Origin: Sphingobacteriales bacterium 44-61
Lineage (GTDB): Bacteria; Bacteroidota; Bacteroidia; Chitinophagales; Chitinophagaceae
DNA length: 64,000 nt
Assembly (NCBI GenBank): GCA_001898405.1
Contig: MKTW01000001.1
Coordinates: forward strand, 806,001-870,000
Reading direction: 5' to 3'
Shown: positions 44,223-55,000 of the stretch, in pieces
How the letters are laid out: each line of letters starts with the position of its first letter
Position numbering within the stretch: position 1 is the first letter of the stretch
The notes under the pieces: model-generated
Databases searched by the model: none
Seen by the model: the letters and a program-made list of their open reading frames with translations, nothing else
Told to the model about the DNA's origin: nothing
Program-made: the position numbers and the translations under genes

Positions 44223-47078
44223 ATGAGACAAAAACTTTTTGTGGTGACGGCATTCTCTCTGCTGGCAACTGCAGCAGCCAATGCCCAGGCCAAACTCGTA
44301 GAAAAGGTGACCCGCCAGGGCAATGAGCTGGTCATCCCTTACGAAAAATATGTATTACCCAACGGATTAACGCTGATCGTACATGAAGATCACAGCGACC
44401 CCGTTGTGCATGTGGATGTAACGTATCACGTAGGCTCTGCCCGCGAAGAGATCGGTAAATCAGGCTTTGCCCACTTCTTTGAACACATGATGTTCCAGGG
44501 CTCGGACCACGTAGCCGATGAACAACACTTCAAGATCGTTACAGAAGCCGGCGGTACCCTGAATGGCAGTACCAATACCGACCGTACCAACTATTATGAA
44601 ACAATTCCTTCCAATCAATTAGAAAAAATGCTTTGGCTCGAAGCCGACCGCATGGGCTTTTTGCTGGATGCCGTTACGCAGAAGAAATTCGAGATCCAAC
44701 GCGAAACCGTAAAGAATGAACGCGGCCAGAATTATGATAACCGTCCTTATGGTTTGCTGGGTGAAGTGTCTGCAAAAAACCTCTATCCTTATGGCCATCC
44801 TTATTCCTGGCTCACTATCGGGTATATTGAAGACCTGAACAGGGTGGATGTGAATGATCTGAAAAACTTCTTCCTACGCTGGTACGGTCCTAACAATGCC
44901 ACACTTACAATTGGTGGAGACGTTAACTCCAAAGAGGTGCTGAAACTGGTAGAGAAATATTTCGGTAGCATCCCCCGCGGGCCTAAAGTGGAAAATATGA
45001 AGCCCATGGTCCCCGTGCTGCCCACTCACCGGTTCGCTTCTTATACAGACAACTATGCCCGCCTTCCCATGCTGCTGGAATCTTATCCTACTATTCCAAG
45101 CTATCATGAAGACCAGGCTGCACTCGCCTGCCTGGCCCAGATACTCGGGCAGGGGAATAATTCCATATTGTATCAGCAACTGGTAAAAAAACAACTGGCA
45201 CTGAGTGCAGGTTGCTTCAGCAGTTTACAGGAATTATCAGGTTCTTTTATCTTCCAGGTTGTTCCCTATCCCGGCAAACCTTTATCCAGCATGTATTACC
45301 TGCTCAACAACGCGCTGGACAGCTTCGAAGCAAGAGGTGTAACAGACGATGATATCGCCAAATTCAAAGGCGGGTACGAATCCCAGCTCATCAATGGCCT
45401 GCAAAGCGTTGCTGGTAAGGTATCCCAACTGGCCGCATTCAATACGTTTACCGGCAACCCCAACATGATCGGCAAACTGATGAAAATGTACCAGTCAGTG
45501 ACCAGGGAAGATGTAATGCGTGTATACAATAAATATGTTAAGCTGAAGCATTGTGTGGTAATAAGCGTGCTGCCCAAAAACGCTGATGATAAGATGCTGG
45601 TGGCCGGAGACAATTACAAGATTGATGAAGCAGGGTATGTTGCCCCGCATTATGGTTATGAAGGATTGAAATATGTAAAGGCAAAAGATAAATTTGACCG
45701 CAGCAAAATACCCGGCAATGGCCCCAACCCTGTGGTAAAAGTTCCTGCCTTCTGGAAAAAAGACCTTAATGGTGGTATTAAAGTGATCGGCACAGAAAAT
45801 ACAGAATTGCCTACTGTCACTTTATCCATCAAGATCCCTGGTGGTCATTTCCTTGAAGCCAACAATATGTCAAAAGCCGGCCTAGCATCATTCTTCACTG
45901 ATATGATGAATGATGATACAAAGAATTATACGGCTGAATCCATGAGCCGCGAACTACAAAAACTTGGAAGTTCTGTTTCCGTATACAGCGGCAATGAAGA
46001 CATTACATTCCAGGTGCAGTCACAAAAGAAAAACCTGGATGCTACCCTGACCCTGCTGCAGGAAAGGATGTTCAATCCCAAATTCACACAGGAAGCATTT
46101 GACCGTATCAAAAAGCAAGGCCTGGAAAGTTTCAAAATGGCAAAAACACAACCCGCTTCTGTAGCAGACAACGTATTTGCCAAATTGAACTATGGTCTTG
46201 GTCATATCCTCGGCATATCCGCTGACGGCGACGAAGAAACAGTAAAAAATATCACACTGGCTGATATCCAGTCTTACTACGATAACAATATGACTTCACA
46301 AGGGGCTGAAGTAGTGGTGGTAGGTGATATCAAGGAAGACGAAATATTACCCAGACTTTCTTTCCTGGGCAAGCTGCCCAATAAAAAGATAGAGATCCCT
46401 GCTATTGCTGCCGTGCCGGTAGTAGAAAAAACAAAGATCTACCTCGTGGATGTTCCTAAAGCAGCCCAAACAGAATTCCGCGTTGGATATGTTACCGGTA
46501 TGAAATACGACGCCACAGGTGAATATTATAAATCAGGATTGATGAACTACACATTGGGTGGTGCTTTCAACAGCCGCCTCAACCTGAACCTGCGTGAAGA
46601 CAAAGGCTGGACCTATGGCGCCCGCAGCGGATTCTCCGGCGGCAAGCAAACAGGCGATTTTGAGTTCAGCTCCGGCATACGTGCCAATGCTACAGACAGT
46701 GCGCTGATAGAAATTATGAAAGAGCTGAAAGATTATGCGGAAAACGGTATCACCGATGAAGAGTTAGCATTTATGAAAAGCGCGATCGGTCAGCGCGATG
46801 CCCTTCGTTATGAAACAGGCTTTCAGAAAGCTGGTTTTATCGGCAATATCCTGGACAATGATCTGCCCGCAGATTATGTGGACCAGCAAAGCAGGATCGT
46901 AGCCAATATCACCAAGGCGGACATTGACGCATTAGCCAAAAAATGGGTGAATGCAGGCAAAATGAATGTGCTCGTGGTAGGCGATAAAGCCAAAATCCTG
47001 CCCGGTCTGCAAAAACTGGGTTATGAGATCATTGAGTTGGATGCGGATGGAAAACCAGTTGAAAAGAAAGGATTCTAA
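44223..47078 (+). CDS. Two-domain M16 family zinc metallopeptidase, paralog
   Basis: This 951-residue protein is closely similar along its length to the product of 40440-43337. The signal peptide is MRQKLFVVTAFSLLATAAAN. The zinc site HFFEH with TVKNERGQN is intact, and the second half carries LREDKGWTYGARSGF. Where the first copy has a Gly/Arg run, this copy has only GQGNNS. ATG 44223 is chosen because it opens the signal peptide. The tandem arrangement with a separate terminator suggests duplication followed by divergence in substrate preference or expression. Confidence 0.92.
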   Translation: MRQKLFVVTAFSLLATAAANAQAKLVEKVTRQGNELVIPYEKYVLPNGLTLIVHEDHSDPVVHVDVTYHVGSAREEIGKSGFAHFFEHMMFQGSDHVADEQHFKIVTEAGGTLNGSTNTDRTNYYETIPSNQLEKMLWLEADRMGFLLDAVTQKKFEIQRETVKNERGQNYDNRPYGLLGEVSAKNLYPYGHPYSWLTIGYIEDLNRVDVNDLKNFFLRWYGPNNATLTIGGDVNSKEVLKLVEKYFGSIPRGPKVENMKPMVPVLPTHRFASYTDNYARLPMLLESYPTIPSYHEDQAALACLAQILGQGNNSILYQQLVKKQLALSAGCFSSLQELSGSFIFQVVPYPGKPLSSMYYLLNNALDSFEARGVTDDDIAKFKGGYESQLINGLQSVAGKVSQLAAFNTFTGNPNMIGKLMKMYQSVTREDVMRVYNKYVKLKHCVVISVLPKNADDKMLVAGDNYKIDEAGYVAPHYGYEGLKYVKAKDKFDRSKIPGNGPNPVVKVPAFWKKDLNGGIKVIGTENTELPTVTLSIKIPGGHFLEANNMSKAGLASFFTDMMNDDTKNYTAESMSRELQKLGSSVSVYSGNEDITFQVQSQKKNLDATLTLLQERMFNPKFTQEAFDRIKKQGLESFKMAKTQPASVADNVFAKLNYGLGHILGISADGDEETVKNITLADIQSYYDNNMTSQGAEVVVVGDIKEDEILPRLSFLGKLPNKKIEIPAIAAVPVVEKTKIYLVDVPKAAQTEFRVGYVTGMKYDATGEYYKSGLMNYTLGGAFNSRLNLNLREDKGWTYGARSGFSGGKQTGDFEFSSGIRANATDSALIEIMKELKDYAENGITDEELAFMKSAIGQRDALRYETGFQKAGFIGNILDNDLPADYVDQQSRIVANITKADIDALAKKWVNAGKMNVLVVGDKAKILPGLQKLGYEIIELDADGKPVEKKGF

Positions 47079-47134
47079 TTAAGATTATTCAGATACAGGA
47101 AGTGCTCCTTGTTGAATAGGAAGCACTTAAAATG

Positions 47135-47189
47135 GATTAAAAAATTAGGCTGCTGAATCAACTTGACTCGGCAGCCTAATTTTTTAATC
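47135..47189. terminator. Bidirectional terminator between the M16 paralog and the type IX secreted protein gene
   Basis: Perfect 19-bp arms (47135-47153 / 47171-47189) with AT-rich outer ends supply A and T tracts on both strands, between convergent genes. Confidence 0.82.
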
Positions 47190-47307
47190 TGTATCCCTTT
47201 TGAAAATTGAAAAATTAATCCTCAACTGTCAGATCAACTACTAACTATTACAATTAATAAAAAATCGTAGTAATTCCCGGGCTATTCTGCAAACATTACA
47301 GCTATAT

Positions 47308-49794
47308 TTACCTTATAAGCGAGACTGTACCCTTTTCTGTTTGCGTCGACATGCCCGCAAATTTATATTCACAGTGCCATATGTACACACCCGCAGGCTG
47401 CAATTTCCCCTTCCAATACCCGTCCCAAACACGGTTTGAATCAGTAGCAGAAAAAAGTAATTCTCCCCACCGGTTAAAAATGTTCAACCGATAAGACTCC
47501 AATCCTCCATCAATGTAAGCCCCGAATCGATCATTTAAGCCATCATTATTTGGAGTAAACGCGGTTGGAATATATAGTTTATTTCCACATTGTTTTATTG
47601 TAACAATCATCGAATCCCGCATTTGACAATTTTCAACATTGGCTCGCACTACCCATATCCCTGACTCCTTAGGCCATACCGTTATATTATTCCCCATTAA
47701 CGTTTCGCCAGATAGTAAGGATGTCCAACTGTATGAGGAAAACCCATTTGTTGCCTGGAGCCTCAATGCGGCTAAGCGGCAGATAGAGGTATCTACTCCT
47801 GCATGCAATGTTATGTTGGGAAGATAAAGGTTAATAGTGTCATAGTACACGGAACAATCATCGGTAGTCATTACCCAGTATTTACCAGGCTCGCTTGCGA
47901 TAAAAATACTGTCACTGCTATCGTCCTGCCATTTGTAATAGTTGAATTGCGGGCCCGCATTCAGACGATAGGTATCTCCTGGACAAAACATCCGGTCCAC
48001 TCCCAGGTTGAGTTCGCGTTGCAGGGATGAGAAGTTTACAGTGATCGTGTCTCTCAGTTGTGGACAAGAGCTACTTACCGCTATGATTGCTCCATCGAAG
48101 CGACCGGCTCTTGGCTTCAAGAACAATGTTGTATCATCCGGCTGATGGTAATAAACTACTGCACTGGAATCAAAATAGAAAAGAACGGAGCCTTGGCAAA
48201 ATTGATTTTTTTTCGCGGTGATTTTGAACGTATCGGCCGTTACGCAAGCAGGTTGAGTAAATGTCATCCTCAAACTATCACAGACATTTTTATCTGTACA
48301 CACCACTCTTCGGTCGATATGAACGTCTGCATTTTGCACATTTGCTTGTTGTGCCTGCAACTGAGATGTACGAGTAGTAAGATTTCCTCTGAGTTCTGCG
48401 ACACTGACATTGCCGGGTTCGATTGACAGGAAAGCCGTATCCTCCCCAAAACATTCTGCATCGGCATAAGATGGATTAACTTCGAAATAATCTATCGCAG
48501 TTGCATTATTGACTGTGTTGAACATTTCGAAACTCGTAAACCGGCCTTTGCTAATATTATATCGAAACTGGGAAAAAAGAGGAGCTGTCAGATTTGCTTT
48601 TATTTTTTTCTGTAAGATGAATTGATTGTTATTGTCGCACACGGCATAGTAGACCATTCCTGTATGATGATTGATAAAACTCATGTGCTTATTTCCTTGC
48701 TGATCAAGGGCTATTGATTGATTGGCCGATTGCATCAGCAAATCACCAGCGGTAATCATCTCACTTTTGAGATGATTAAAATGCTCGTCAAAGTAGCTAA
48801 CGCTGAAAAGCCAGTTCTTTCGTTCCGGCATACTGGTAGCTCTGAGGCGGGAGCAGGTAACGGCGATTTGTCCGTTATTCAAAAAGAAAACATCCTGTCC
48901 AAAAATAGATCCGTCGGTCAATCCGCCATAATGCTGATATCCCGGCACGTATCCGGAGGCATTCATCATGGTGGTTATTGGCGGACAATAGGATCGCTGC
49001 TGAGTGATGCTGTGGGTATTGAGGTCAAACGCGAGGGCCATAATCTTACCGCGGTTGATGTAGCCGAGAGATGGTGCTGCATCCGGGCAGTAGTCGATGG
49101 ACGTGTGGCCTCCATACATCCATAGCGTATTTCCATTTATCCTTGCCTTGACTAAATTTACCCAGCTTTCCGCTACGGTTGGTACAACGATCGTTTTACT
49201 CCAGCCTATATTACCGGACTGATCTGTACAAAGAACAGCGATCTTATCTCCAACGGTACTTTCACCTTCAACAGAAAAAGAGAAAATAAGGCTATCAGAA
49301 CGTCCGGTACAAATGGGGCCGTTTATCTTGTTGGAATGTCCAAAGTTTCCAGCAACACTTACAATATCACGAAAATCAACTGTCTTTTGCCAAAGCAGTT
49401 GTCCGTATTCAGATAATGCAGCTAGGTAAAAAAGTCGTTCACGTGTGCTTTTCATCGTAGCAAAGCCACTTATAATTAATTTACCATCGGGGTGCTCCAA
49501 TGCCCTTGAAACTGCCAGGCGTTCCATATCCGGGCTTTGTTCAAGTTTGCCCTGCCAGGCAAGCTGATTATGCTTATTATATCGAATAAGGACATTATGT
49601 GGCTGGTTATTTGCGGTGCGAAAAGTTTCCAGTAGTTGAAATCTGCCTCCATCTTTTAATTGGATTTCACAAGCCGGGATCAAAGAGTCAGCAAGCGTGT
49701 AAATACCATGAAAGGATGAATCCGCGCATAACTGCGAGTGCCCTTCAACAGCAAAAAATATCGAGCACAATATGGGCAGGATAATTCGTTTCAT
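47308..49794 (-). CDS. Large secreted protein with type B gliding-motility/T9SS C-terminal domain
   Basis: This 828-residue protein has a signal peptide (MKRIILPILCSIFFAVEGHS), a long beta-rich N-terminal region with propeller-like repeats, and two Ig-like or PKD-like segments near the C-terminus (LGVDRMFCPGDTYRLNAGPQ and LHAGVDTSICRLAALRLQAT). It ends in a type B sorting domain: YIPTAFTPNNDGLNDRF, FNRWGELLF, WDGYWKGKLQPAGVYIW. That domain directs export by the type IX secretion system. The substrate-binding role of the N-terminal part is unknown. Confidence 0.9.
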   Translation of the reverse strand: MKRIILPILCSIFFAVEGHSQLCADSSFHGIYTLADSLIPACEIQLKDGGRFQLLETFRTANNQPHNVLIRYNKHNQLAWQGKLEQSPDMERLAVSRALEHPDGKLIISGFATMKSTRERLFYLAALSEYGQLLWQKTVDFRDIVSVAGNFGHSNKINGPICTGRSDSLIFSFSVEGESTVGDKIAVLCTDQSGNIGWSKTIVVPTVAESWVNLVKARINGNTLWMYGGHTSIDYCPDAAPSLGYINRGKIMALAFDLNTHSITQQRSYCPPITTMMNASGYVPGYQHYGGLTDGSIFGQDVFFLNNGQIAVTCSRLRATSMPERKNWLFSVSYFDEHFNHLKSEMITAGDLLMQSANQSIALDQQGNKHMSFINHHTGMVYYAVCDNNNQFILQKKIKANLTAPLFSQFRYNISKGRFTSFEMFNTVNNATAIDYFEVNPSYADAECFGEDTAFLSIEPGNVSVAELRGNLTTRTSQLQAQQANVQNADVHIDRRVVCTDKNVCDSLRMTFTQPACVTADTFKITAKKNQFCQGSVLFYFDSSAVVYYHQPDDTTLFLKPRAGRFDGAIIAVSSSCPQLRDTITVNFSSLQRELNLGVDRMFCPGDTYRLNAGPQFNYYKWQDDSSDSIFIASEPGKYWVMTTDDCSVYYDTINLYLPNITLHAGVDTSICRLAALRLQATNGFSSYSWTSLLSGETLMGNNITVWPKESGIWVVRANVENCQMRDSMIVTIKQCGNKLYIPTAFTPNNDGLNDRFGAYIDGGLESYRLNIFNRWGELLFSATDSNRVWDGYWKGKLQPAGVYIWHCEYKFAGMSTQTEKGTVSLIR

Positions 49795-49838
49795 GGATTT
49801 GGTTAATTAACACAAAAGAACAACTATAACAGGTATAA

Positions 49839-49862
49839 AAAAAGGGCTTTTCAGCCCTTTTT
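49839..49862. terminator. Hairpin between the frameshifted gene and the type IX secreted protein gene
   Basis: A 10-bp stem AAAAAGGGCT / AGCCCTTTTT with a four-base loop carries T runs on both strands. On the minus strand it would end transcription from the frameshifted gene at 49898-50655. Confidence 0.85.
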
Positions 49863-49897
49863 CATGTGCTGAGTGTTATCCCCTATAGTGGGTCGTT

Positions 49898-50655
49898 CTA
49901 AAGTATATGCCAAGTATCTTCCACCCAGATATTGGTGACGCAAGGCGCGCCAGTGCCACTTACCTGCCTGTTGCGGTACCGCACCTGGTAATATGCTCCA
50001 GTAGTCATTCCCGGATTGTTTGGAATATCAATATACCAGAGGTCCGCTGTATATATTATTCCACCATTGGTTGTACCGAAAAAAACAAGATTCAGTGGCA
50101 GCCAACTTGTTCCGTCGAACCATTGAATTTCCTGACGATCCGGGAATACATATCCCCAGGGATAACACGCACTCGGGATAGCATTACAGCCAAACACAGC
50201 GTTCGTAGTCGGACTGTAGCCCACTTTATCTACCCGTTGGCAAGGGATGTAATTCACGTTTGAAATAGGAATTGCTTGTTGTGATGAATATCCGGTGCTT
50301 ATCGTCGGAATATTTGCACAATCAGTATAGCAAAACAAGGATGCCTCTATAGTGGTCGCGTTGTTGAAGGTTGTCTCATTAATGTAGTTTGTTGTAAAGA
50401 CAACCCGAAATAGATTGAGCGTTGGATCGCTTGGATCAGGCCCAGACTGGTAATTGTTACGGGTGAAACATTCGTGTTGCTGTACACAACAGTTCCGCCA
50501 CTGTTCTTCAATCGAATACGGCCGCGACTTAACTGCGCGGCGTTTGCCGGGTTAGCACCGACGAGATTGTACAGCACACTTACTTCGCAAGTGACTTCCA
50601 CTCGATATCCAATATCACAAGAATACGATGTTCCGATACCTGTGATTGTCCACAA
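49898..50655 (-). pseudogene. Frameshifted hypothetical secreted-type protein
   Basis: The N-terminal reading frame (WTITGIGTSYSCDIGYRVEV ... NVSPVTIT) runs out of frame near 50449-50450. The sense continues in the -1 frame as SGPDPSDPTLNLFRVVFTTN ... CYTDCANIPTISTGYSSQQA and on to WVEDTWHIL. Joining the frames gives a continuous Cys- and aromatic-rich beta-type sequence of about 250 residues. No ATG opens the first frame (only a TTG after an upstream TAA), so the 5' end is also damaged. I do not recognise the family. A single missing base explains the internal shift; a sequencing error cannot be excluded. Confidence 0.65.
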
Positions 50656-50824
50656 AATGTGGGCGTATTCAATTTACATGAAAACTAAATCAACTTAGCA
50701 GATTATGCAATAAGTATAAACCCGTATTATCTTGATGGTTTTCAATCAATTAAACCATTACTCATAATTATTCTTCCGCAACATACAATTATTACCTAAA
50801 TACCTTGCCCCTGCCTTTATGTGG

Positions 50825-51665
50825 CTAATATCCCTTATCTGCCTCATCCATTCTTCGAAGTAGTTGCTCTCTCATTGAATCTAAAAAACTACTTCTTGCC
50901 TTTTTCCATAGCCGCATTTCCTGAAATACATTATAAGCGTTACCAAGTTCCACCTGAAACGTTCTTTCGAAAAAAGCTGTTAGCATCTTAATATCAGCGG
51001 ACCCGTTATTCACTACCCCTACAGATTGCAGCGAATAAATCAATTCTATCAACGAAACTTTAGATCCGGTCCATTGTAACCTCTTCTCCACCTTTGAGGC
51101 TTCACTACCCTCTCGCATTTGCAATGAAGAGATAGCTGTATTGAGATAAATGCGGAGGAGTTCATACGCAAACAACTTTGAAACCTTGTAGCTCTGTATT
51201 GTTGAGAAACTATGATCAATGCTTAATATAAGATCATCAGGCAATACCCTGACATCCTGTTGCCCCTTACTAAATACACTTCATCAAAATGGGTAGCACC
51301 ACTTCTGTAGTATTGGTAAAAATCCAGGTTATTATCAAAGAAATGCTTGATGCGCATTAGATGTGATTCCAAGTGACTCATCTGCACCTTGTCACTCGCC
51401 GTAGGCCGGTAAATTTCGATGTGAAAAACCTTGACATAATAGATGAATTGTGAATAGAATTTGGGCTGCTACCTTTAAAAAATTCAATCTCCTCGTCCAG
51501 ATCTTTTAATGGATGCTTCTCAATGATCCGTTTCAGCTCGTGCATGGCTTCCTGCCATATTTCGATGCACTGCGAAATTTCCCTTAGCAGTGGGAAACTT
51601 CCTTCTTGAACAGCTTTGATCTGCTCTTCTATCTTTTCATATAATCGCTGAATGACAGGACGCAT
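50825..51665 (-). pseudogene. rteC: RteC-family regulator gene broken by two single-base deletions
   Basis: Three pieces in different frames assemble into one RteC protein of about 280 residues. Piece one is MRPVIQRLYEKIEEQ ... EEIEFFKGSSP. The frame then shifts near 51460-51462 to FYSQFIYYVKVFHIEIYRPT ... NNLDFYQYYRSGATHFDEVY, and near 51260-51261 to QDVRVLPDDLILSIDHSFST ... LQWTGSKVSLIELIYSLQSV ... LLRRMDEADKGY. Both shifts fit loss of one A in a short A run. RteC regulates excision and transfer genes of Bacteroides conjugative transposons, and RteC-domain proteins also occur scattered in Bacteroidota chromosomes. Here the gene appears non-functional. Confidence 0.8.
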
Positions 51666-51773
51666 AATCAGCTAAAAACACTTTCCTTTATTAAAATAGT
51701 TAGTTAAAAGAAGGTAAAGTGCGGCAAGTGAAGTAGTCCGTCTTTTTTCTTTAACCCCTGCTCAGCCAAAAAT

Positions 51774-51800
51774 AAAAGCGGCCCTCAAGAGGCCGCTTTT
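51774..51800 (-). terminator. Rho-independent terminator on the minus strand with no known upstream gene
   Basis: A perfect 10-bp stem (AAAAGCGGCC / GGCCGCTTTT) with a seven-base loop; on the minus strand it is followed by TTTTATTTTTGG. The RND gene already has its own terminator 165 bases upstream of it. Confidence 0.82.
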
Positions 51801-51965
51801 CCGCTAAGCAGTTAGAAAGGCGCGGATACAAAACCAACTATGTAAATATTTTTAAGCAGTTAATTCGGGTGCAGTTCCAGGAACCGCATAATAGAGACAA
51901 AAAGGAATTTGCTTGTGCTGCACAAGGCCCTAATTTTTTTTAAAATAACTAAGAATTAACTGAAA

Positions 51966-51995
51966 AAAAGGCAGCCTGTTGATAGACTGCCTTTT
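51966..51995 (-). terminator. Terminator of the efflux operon
   Basis: A 9-bp stem (AAAAGGCAG / CTGCCTTTT) with a 12-base loop; on the minus strand the stem runs into TTTTTTTCAG. It lies 35 bases after the RND gene. Confidence 0.82.
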
Positions 51996-52029
51996 ACAAA
52001 TTAAATTTTTATGTAATTACCTAAAGGGC

Positions 52030-55000
52030 TTAGAACCAGGCCTCTTTAAATTCTTCTGTCACCCGGGCATCCTGCAGCTTCCTTCTCCTTCTTCTTACCT
52101 CGGCCTTATGCTTGAGCATGGTTATGATCATCAGCGGGATAAAGAGGAAGATCAATGGTGGAATACCCATGAAAGAGATCCATTTGCCCCCAAACATCCT
52201 GCGCATCGGGCGTTTCAGCCTTTCAGCGATCAGGTACATGCTTGGCACCATGATCAGGGTCATAAAGAAGGCGAAAGCCAAACCAAAGATGATAGTCCAT
52301 GACAGGGGTTTCCAGAACGCTACATTATCGCCACCAAAGAAGATATGCGGGTTCAGCTCAGAAAACAGGGTCACGAAATTGATATTGAAACCAACTGCCA
52401 ATGGTATCAGCGCCAGGATGGCAGCCAATGCCGTCAGCAATACAGGGATGATCCTCGTTTTACCCGCCTGCACCACAGCCTCCCGGGTTTTCAATCCCCT
52501 GGCCCGCAACTCATCGGCAAATTCAATTACCAGGATCCCGTTCTTGATCACGATACCTGCCAGGCCAAGGATACCCACACCTGTCATGATAGTTGATAAT
52601 TCCATACCCGTGATCGAGAAACCCAGCAGCACCCCGATAACACTGAACACGATCTCTGTAAGAATGATCACCGATTTGCTCACCGAATTGAACTGGATCA
52701 CCAGGATCAGCAGGATCATCAACAAGGCGATCAGCAATGCCTTACCAAGGAAAGCAGAGGTTTCAGCCATCTGTTCGCCTTCACCTGTTTGTCTGATCGT
52801 TACATCGTTGGGTTTATCTTTGAAATTAGCGATCTCACGGGCCAGTTGCTGATTCACTCCATCCGGTGTAAATCCTTGTGAGCTCAATACGTTTGAACGA
52901 AGCGTTATCACCCTCTTTTGATTCTTCCTTTTTACACTACCCAGTGTACTGGTCAGATCCAGCTTTACCACGGAAGTGATAGGTATGCTTTTCACTGCAC
53001 CACCGGCCGACATATCCTGGAAACGGATATTCATATTCAGCAGGTCGACCAGGTTTTTCCGCTGCATTTCATTATTGCGCAATTGTATCTTATACTCATC
53101 CTCTCCATCCTTCACTTTGGAAACTTCCCGACCAAATAAAGCTGTTCTTATCTGCATGCCTATCTGTGCCGTGGATACGCCTTCGCGCATAGCTCTTTCC
53201 CTGTCGATGGTCAGCGAGATCTCCGGATTGTTCAGGTCCACATCCATTTTCAATTCTTCCACACCGGGTGTGTTCACTGAATCAAGATAGTTTTTCAGTG
53301 AAACAGCTGTTTTGATCAGTTCATCAAAATCCTCACTTGCTACTTCAATATTCACCGGCGGATCAGTGGGAGGCCCGCCCTGTTCCTGGTCAACCGACAG
53401 CTCAGCACCTGGTATACCTTTAACAGCGGCACGTATGGAATCAAGATAGGGTCTTGAAGAAACGCCATGACGTTTTTCAAACTCCACAAATGAAACCTGG
53501 ATCCTTCCCAATTCCGGTCTTGTACTTCTATCACCTGAAGTAGGATCACTTGCACCGATAGCGATATTCGTGATCACACTTTCCACGATCGGGTTTTTCT
53601 TCCCATTCTCCATATCCAGCACCTTATTCACTTTTGCTTCGAGCGTACGGGTAACTGAATCGGTATATTTTACGTCGGTGCCCACAGGCAGTTTCAGGTA
53701 AACGTATACCTGGTTGGGATCTGCGCTGGGGAATAATACTACCGGCAACTGACGTGCTATAAAGAACATGATGGTCAGGATAAATAAGCCTACTGCTCCA
53801 AGCAACAGATGCACCGGCCTCCACCCTTTCAATGCCCAACGTAAAAGATTTTCATAATGGTTCATGATCCAGGGCAATACCCTGTTCTGGAAGCGATGGA
53901 TCATTCCATCTATCACGTAAGTGTTCAGCACCATCAGCAATGCGAAGAAGATAAGCAGGTTGCCAAAGAAGGTAGTGCCGCTCAGATCAAGCAGGATCCC
54001 GAAACCGACGAAAATCCAGAGCAATGGTTTCCTGAAGATCGCTGACTTGGGTTGCTTATGTTCTCCTTCAGGATGGTTCATGAAGTCAACCGCAAATACA
54101 GGGTTCATGATAAATGCCACGATCAGCGATGCGGTGAGCGTGAAGATCAGCATTGCCGGCAGGTACACCATGAATTTACCGATGATACCGGGCCAGAACA
54201 GCAGCGGGAAGAAAGGTGCCAGCGTGGTCAGTGTTCCCGCCAGTACAGGAATAAACACTTCCCCTGCCGCCATCATCGCTGATTTCTCAGCACTGATCTT
54301 TCCTTTTCCTTCCATGAAGATCCGGTGCGTGTTCTCGATCACTACGATCGCATCGTCCACAATGATCCCCAATCCGAAGAGCAGGGCAAACAATACGATA
54401 AAGTTGAGCGTAACGTGTGAGCCGATAAGAATATCCGCTGCCGGCAGGAACATGAAGGCAACGAACATGCTCAAGGGCACTGAAAGCGCTACGAAGAAAG
54501 CGTTTGTTACACCCATAAAGAACATCAGGATCAGCAATACCAGCACAAAGCCGATCACGATGGAGTTAACCAGTTCATTAAAAGACGTGCGGGTTTGTTT
54601 ACTCTGATCGCCGGTGATCACCACTTCCAAATTCTTTGGAAACTCTGTAGCCTTTAATTCTTCTGTTATTCTTTTTACATTGTCTGATGTTTCGATCAGA
54701 TTTTCCCCCGCACGTTTAATGATATTAAGCGTGATAACATTTTTGCCATCAAGCCGTGCATAGCTTTCGCTTTCTTTAATAGTGTCTTTGATCTGTGCAA
54801 TATCACGGAGATAAATAGGAGCGCCTTTTGTATTCCGTACCACGATCTTCTCGAGTTCGCTTGCTTCCTTGATCTGGCCTTTCACCTGCAGTGTACGTTT
54901 CATATTACCTACTTCCAGCAAGCCGCCCGAAATATCAAGGTTCTCATTGGCCACTGCAGCCTGGATATTGTCAAACGTGATACCGGTCGCTTCCATCCGG

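Larger units (their letters stand above)
51666..52029. other. Gene-free interval with two terminators and internal hairpins
   Basis: Between the broken rteC and the RND gene lie two minus-strand terminators (51774-51800 and 51966-51995). Between them is about 165 bases with no ORF but two small palindromic hairpins, CTTGTGCTGCACAAG (51912-51926) and TGCAGTTCCAGGAACCGCA (51870-51888). A small RNA transcribed leftward and ended by the 51774 hairpin is possible. Confidence 0.5.
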
